From assembly GCA_016929205.1 (NCBI GenBank), contig JAFGJF010000337.1:1-15043 (forward strand): a stretch of 15,043 bases of DNA, written 5' to 3'. Numbering within the stretch: position 1 is the stretch's first letter; every line of letters starts with the position of its first letter. The stretch is from Anaerolineae bacterium. GTDB lineage: Bacteria > Chloroflexota > Anaerolineae > JAFGEY01. Under the pieces are notes generated by a model, which saw nothing but the letters and a program-made list of their open reading frames with translations, was not told where the DNA came from and did not search any database. Positions 13,817 to 15,043 of this stretch are shown one piece after another. Made by a program: the position numbers and the translations under genes.

Positions 13817-14500
13817 GTGAACCCAAAAGTCAAAAAACCAGGGATCCCAAGGCCGGCACTGCAACGGCTGCCACTCTACTACCGGCGATTGAGTCGTGGA
13901 CTTGATGAGTCTGTCGAATACCTATCATCGGCAGATCTGGCGCAAAGTGCAGATGTATCCGAAGCCCAAGTGCGCAAGGATTTGAGCTACCTCGATTTGC
14001 ATGGCCGCCCAGGCGTAGGTTATAACGTCAGAGAGATGGCCGCGTTTTTGGAGACATTTCTTGGCCTGATCAACGACAAAGAAGCTGTACTGGTTGGTAT
14101 GGGGAACCTGGGGCGAGCCCTGGCACAATTTCCTGGATTTGCCCGCTATGGACTCAGAATCATCGCCTGCTTTGATAACGATCCGGACAAGATCGGCCAG
14201 CAAGTAGGGGCATATGAGGTATTGCCGGTTGAGAAACTGCCCGACCTGGTGCGGCGGCTGCACATCCAAATGGGGATCATTACTGTGCCAGCCGAGGCAG
14301 CGCAAACCGTCGCCGATCTGATGATCGAGGGAGGCGTGCAAGTGATTTGGAATTTTGCGCCGAGGCATCTGAATGTGGCAAAAAGCGTGATCGTCAAAAA
14401 CCAGGATTTGGCCGCTGAATTGGCGATGCTGTCGCATTTGATTACACAGCGGAAAATTACAGAGCATATCCCACGGCAAACGTCATTTCAGGATGCATAG
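13817..14500 (+). CDS. rex: Redox-sensing transcriptional repressor Rex
   Basis: Rex is a dimeric repressor that reads the NADH/NAD+ ratio: it binds DNA with NAD+ and lets go with NADH. The 227-residue protein has the normal length. Its N-terminal winged helix holds the family hallmarks PRPALQRLPLYYRRLSRGL and VSEAQVRKDLSYL...RPGVGYNV. The Rossmann domain has GMGNLGRAL (Gly94-Gly99), FDNDPDKIGQ and IITVPAEAAQTVADLMIEGGVQVIWNFAPRHLNV, and the usual swap helix end (LAAELAMLSHLI). The start is GTG 13817, with a weak AAGAAAAGG just upstream; it fits the family's usual N-terminus. It is preceded by its own consensus promoter and operator and followed 10 bp later by a ferredoxin gene, so it probably controls a hydrogenase-type operon beginning with itself. 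Confidence 0.95.
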   Translation: MNPKVKKPGIPRPALQRLPLYYRRLSRGLDESVEYLSSADLAQSADVSEAQVRKDLSYLDLHGRPGVGYNVREMAAFLETFLGLINDKEAVLVGMGNLGRALAQFPGFARYGLRIIACFDNDPDKIGQQVGAYEVLPVEKLPDLVRRLHIQMGIITVPAEAAQTVADLMIEGGVQVIWNFAPRHLNVAKSVIVKNQDLAAELAMLSHLITQRKITEHIPRQTSFQDA

Positions 14501-14510
14501 GAGTTGCCAA

Positions 14511-14768
14511 ATGGTTACAGTCGTCATTTGTGTCGGTAGTTCTTGTTACGTGCGCGGATCGGACAAGGTTGCCGATATCTTCGAAGCGCTGATCGAAAAA
14601 GAAAGGTTGCAAGACCAGGTCGAATTGATGGGCGCATTCTGCATGGAAAAATGCTCGATGGGCGTGTCCGTCCGCATTGATGAGCAAGTCTATCACAGCG
14701 TAAGCGTCCAAGATGCCGAAGCATTTTTTTATGACGAGATCATGTCACGCATCAGAGTTACAGTATGA
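14511..14768 (+). CDS. Thioredoxin-like [2Fe-2S] ferredoxin (NuoE C-terminal type)
   Basis: This 85-residue electron carrier has the four cysteines of the thioredoxin-like [2Fe-2S] family: Cys7-x4-Cys12 (CVGSSC) and Cys44-x3-Cys48 (CMEKC). The strand/helix order VTVVICVGSSCYVRG...ADIFEALIE...VELMGAFCMEKC...VRIDEQVYHSV is that of the NuoE/HydC C-terminal domain. ATG 14511 is preferred over ATG 14493 because TAGGAG (14499-14504) gives a good ribosome site and the longer form would overlap rex. In anaerobes, small proteins of this kind lie next to rex and sensory or bifurcating [FeFe] hydrogenases, where they pass electrons; that role here is inferred from the neighbours. Confidence 0.88.
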   Translation: MVTVVICVGSSCYVRGSDKVADIFEALIEKERLQDQVELMGAFCMEKCSMGVSVRIDEQVYHSVSVQDAEAFFYDEIMSRIRVTV

Positions 14769-14778
14769 GGAACACAAG

Positions 14779-15043
14779 ATGAACGCAACGCATGTTTCCC
14801 AGAGTTCGAGCCGCATCGGCAATCCACACATCGACGGCGTGATCAGCACAAACTCGGCTCGCTGCCGTGACTGCTATCGCTGCGTACGCGCTTGTCCCGT
14901 CAAAGCAGTTCGCGTGACCGACGGGCAAGCATATGTAGTACCTGAACTGTGCCTGGCCTGCGCCAGTTGTGTGCGTATCTGCCCACAAAATGCCAAGGTG
15001 GTGCGCGATGATCGTGCGCTGGTCAAACAGGCATTGATCGATG
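14779..15043 (+). CDS. 4Fe-4S / [FeFe]-hydrogenase-type protein, N-terminal part (runs off window)
   Basis: The frame is open from ATG 14779 (GAGGAA at 14767-14772) to the window end, giving 88 residues. It shows two complete [4Fe-4S] sites: Cys33/36/39/43 (CRDCYRCVRACP) and Cys61/64/67/71 (CLACASCVRICP). The lead-in VISTNSARCRDCYRCVRACPVKAVRVTDGQA and VVPELCLACASCV, then AKVVRDD, is typical of the N-terminus of sensory (group C, HydS-like) [FeFe] hydrogenases, which continue with the H-cluster domain and PAS or signalling domains. The H-cluster domain lies outside the window, so a simple ferredoxin subunit remains possible. The gene is 10 bp after the [2Fe-2S] ferredoxin and probably in the Rex-controlled operon. 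Confidence 0.75.
   Translation, partial: MNATHVSQSSSRIGNPHIDGVISTNSARCRDCYRCVRACPVKAVRVTDGQAYVVPELCLACASCVRICPQNAKVVRDDRALVKQALID

Noticed and set aside
1..15043. CRISPR arrays, complete insertion sequences, rRNA genes, prophage genes
   Set aside because: No regularly spaced direct repeats, transposase, integrase, rRNA or phage structural genes were seen on either strand.

Overview
The window looks like a bacterial chromosome segment of moderate-to-high GC, almost entirely coded on the + strand. The gene set is a K+-independent membrane pyrophosphatase, NfeD/stomatin, an HgcA-like corrinoid protein fused to a ferredoxin, and Rex followed by a sensory-type [FeFe]-hydrogenase cluster. This points to an anaerobic or facultative bacterium, most likely a Chloroflexota (Anaerolineae-like) lineage. 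That placement is inference from gene content and protein flavour, not a database match.

Layout. 1-698: C-terminal part of a sensor histidine kinase. 699-1163: non-coding, with a TA-flanked 82-bp palindromic element and three TTAAGG boxes phased at multiples of 11 bp in front of a promoter. 1164-5777: apparent operon of a small membrane protein, NfeD-type protease, stomatin C-terminus, degenerate receiver protein and proton-pumping pyrophosphatase. 5788-6634: a glycogen-debranching enzyme (GlgX) broken by a large internal deletion. 6635-6887: a gene-poor stretch with a consensus promoter and a terminator-like hairpin. 6888-10178: two methyltransferases, the HgcA/HgcB-like fusion and a ferredoxin-nitroreductase fusion. 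10187-13368: an HlyD-like adaptor fragment, then a complete PEP-synthase/rifampicin-phosphotransferase-type enzyme. 13369-13623 (minus): C-terminal piece of an HPP-family membrane protein. 13738-15043: consensus promoter plus inverted-repeat operator, rex, a thioredoxin-like [2Fe-2S] ferredoxin, and the start of a 4Fe-4S/[FeFe]-hydrogenase-type protein that runs off the end.

Two themes stand out. First, 6888-10178 reads as a membrane-associated corrinoid/redox methyl-transfer module. The corrinoid protein carries a cap-helix NVWC motif like mercury-methylating HgcA but lacks the standard GK ending, and it is fused to its own ferredoxin. Second, five genes (nfeD, stomatin, glgX, hlyD-like, HPP, and perhaps the first methyltransferase) end or begin abruptly inside recognisable domains, often with a frame change. 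This means either real deletion-driven decay or an assembly problem, and raw reads would separate the two.

Links between genes. The pyrophosphatase conserves PPi energy as an ion gradient. The NfeD/stomatin pair normally handles membrane-protein quality control. Rex senses NADH/NAD+ and probably controls its own operon with the hydrogenase-type genes. The OmpR/PhoB-like boxes may be the target of the regulator paired with the upstream kinase, but that regulator is outside the window.
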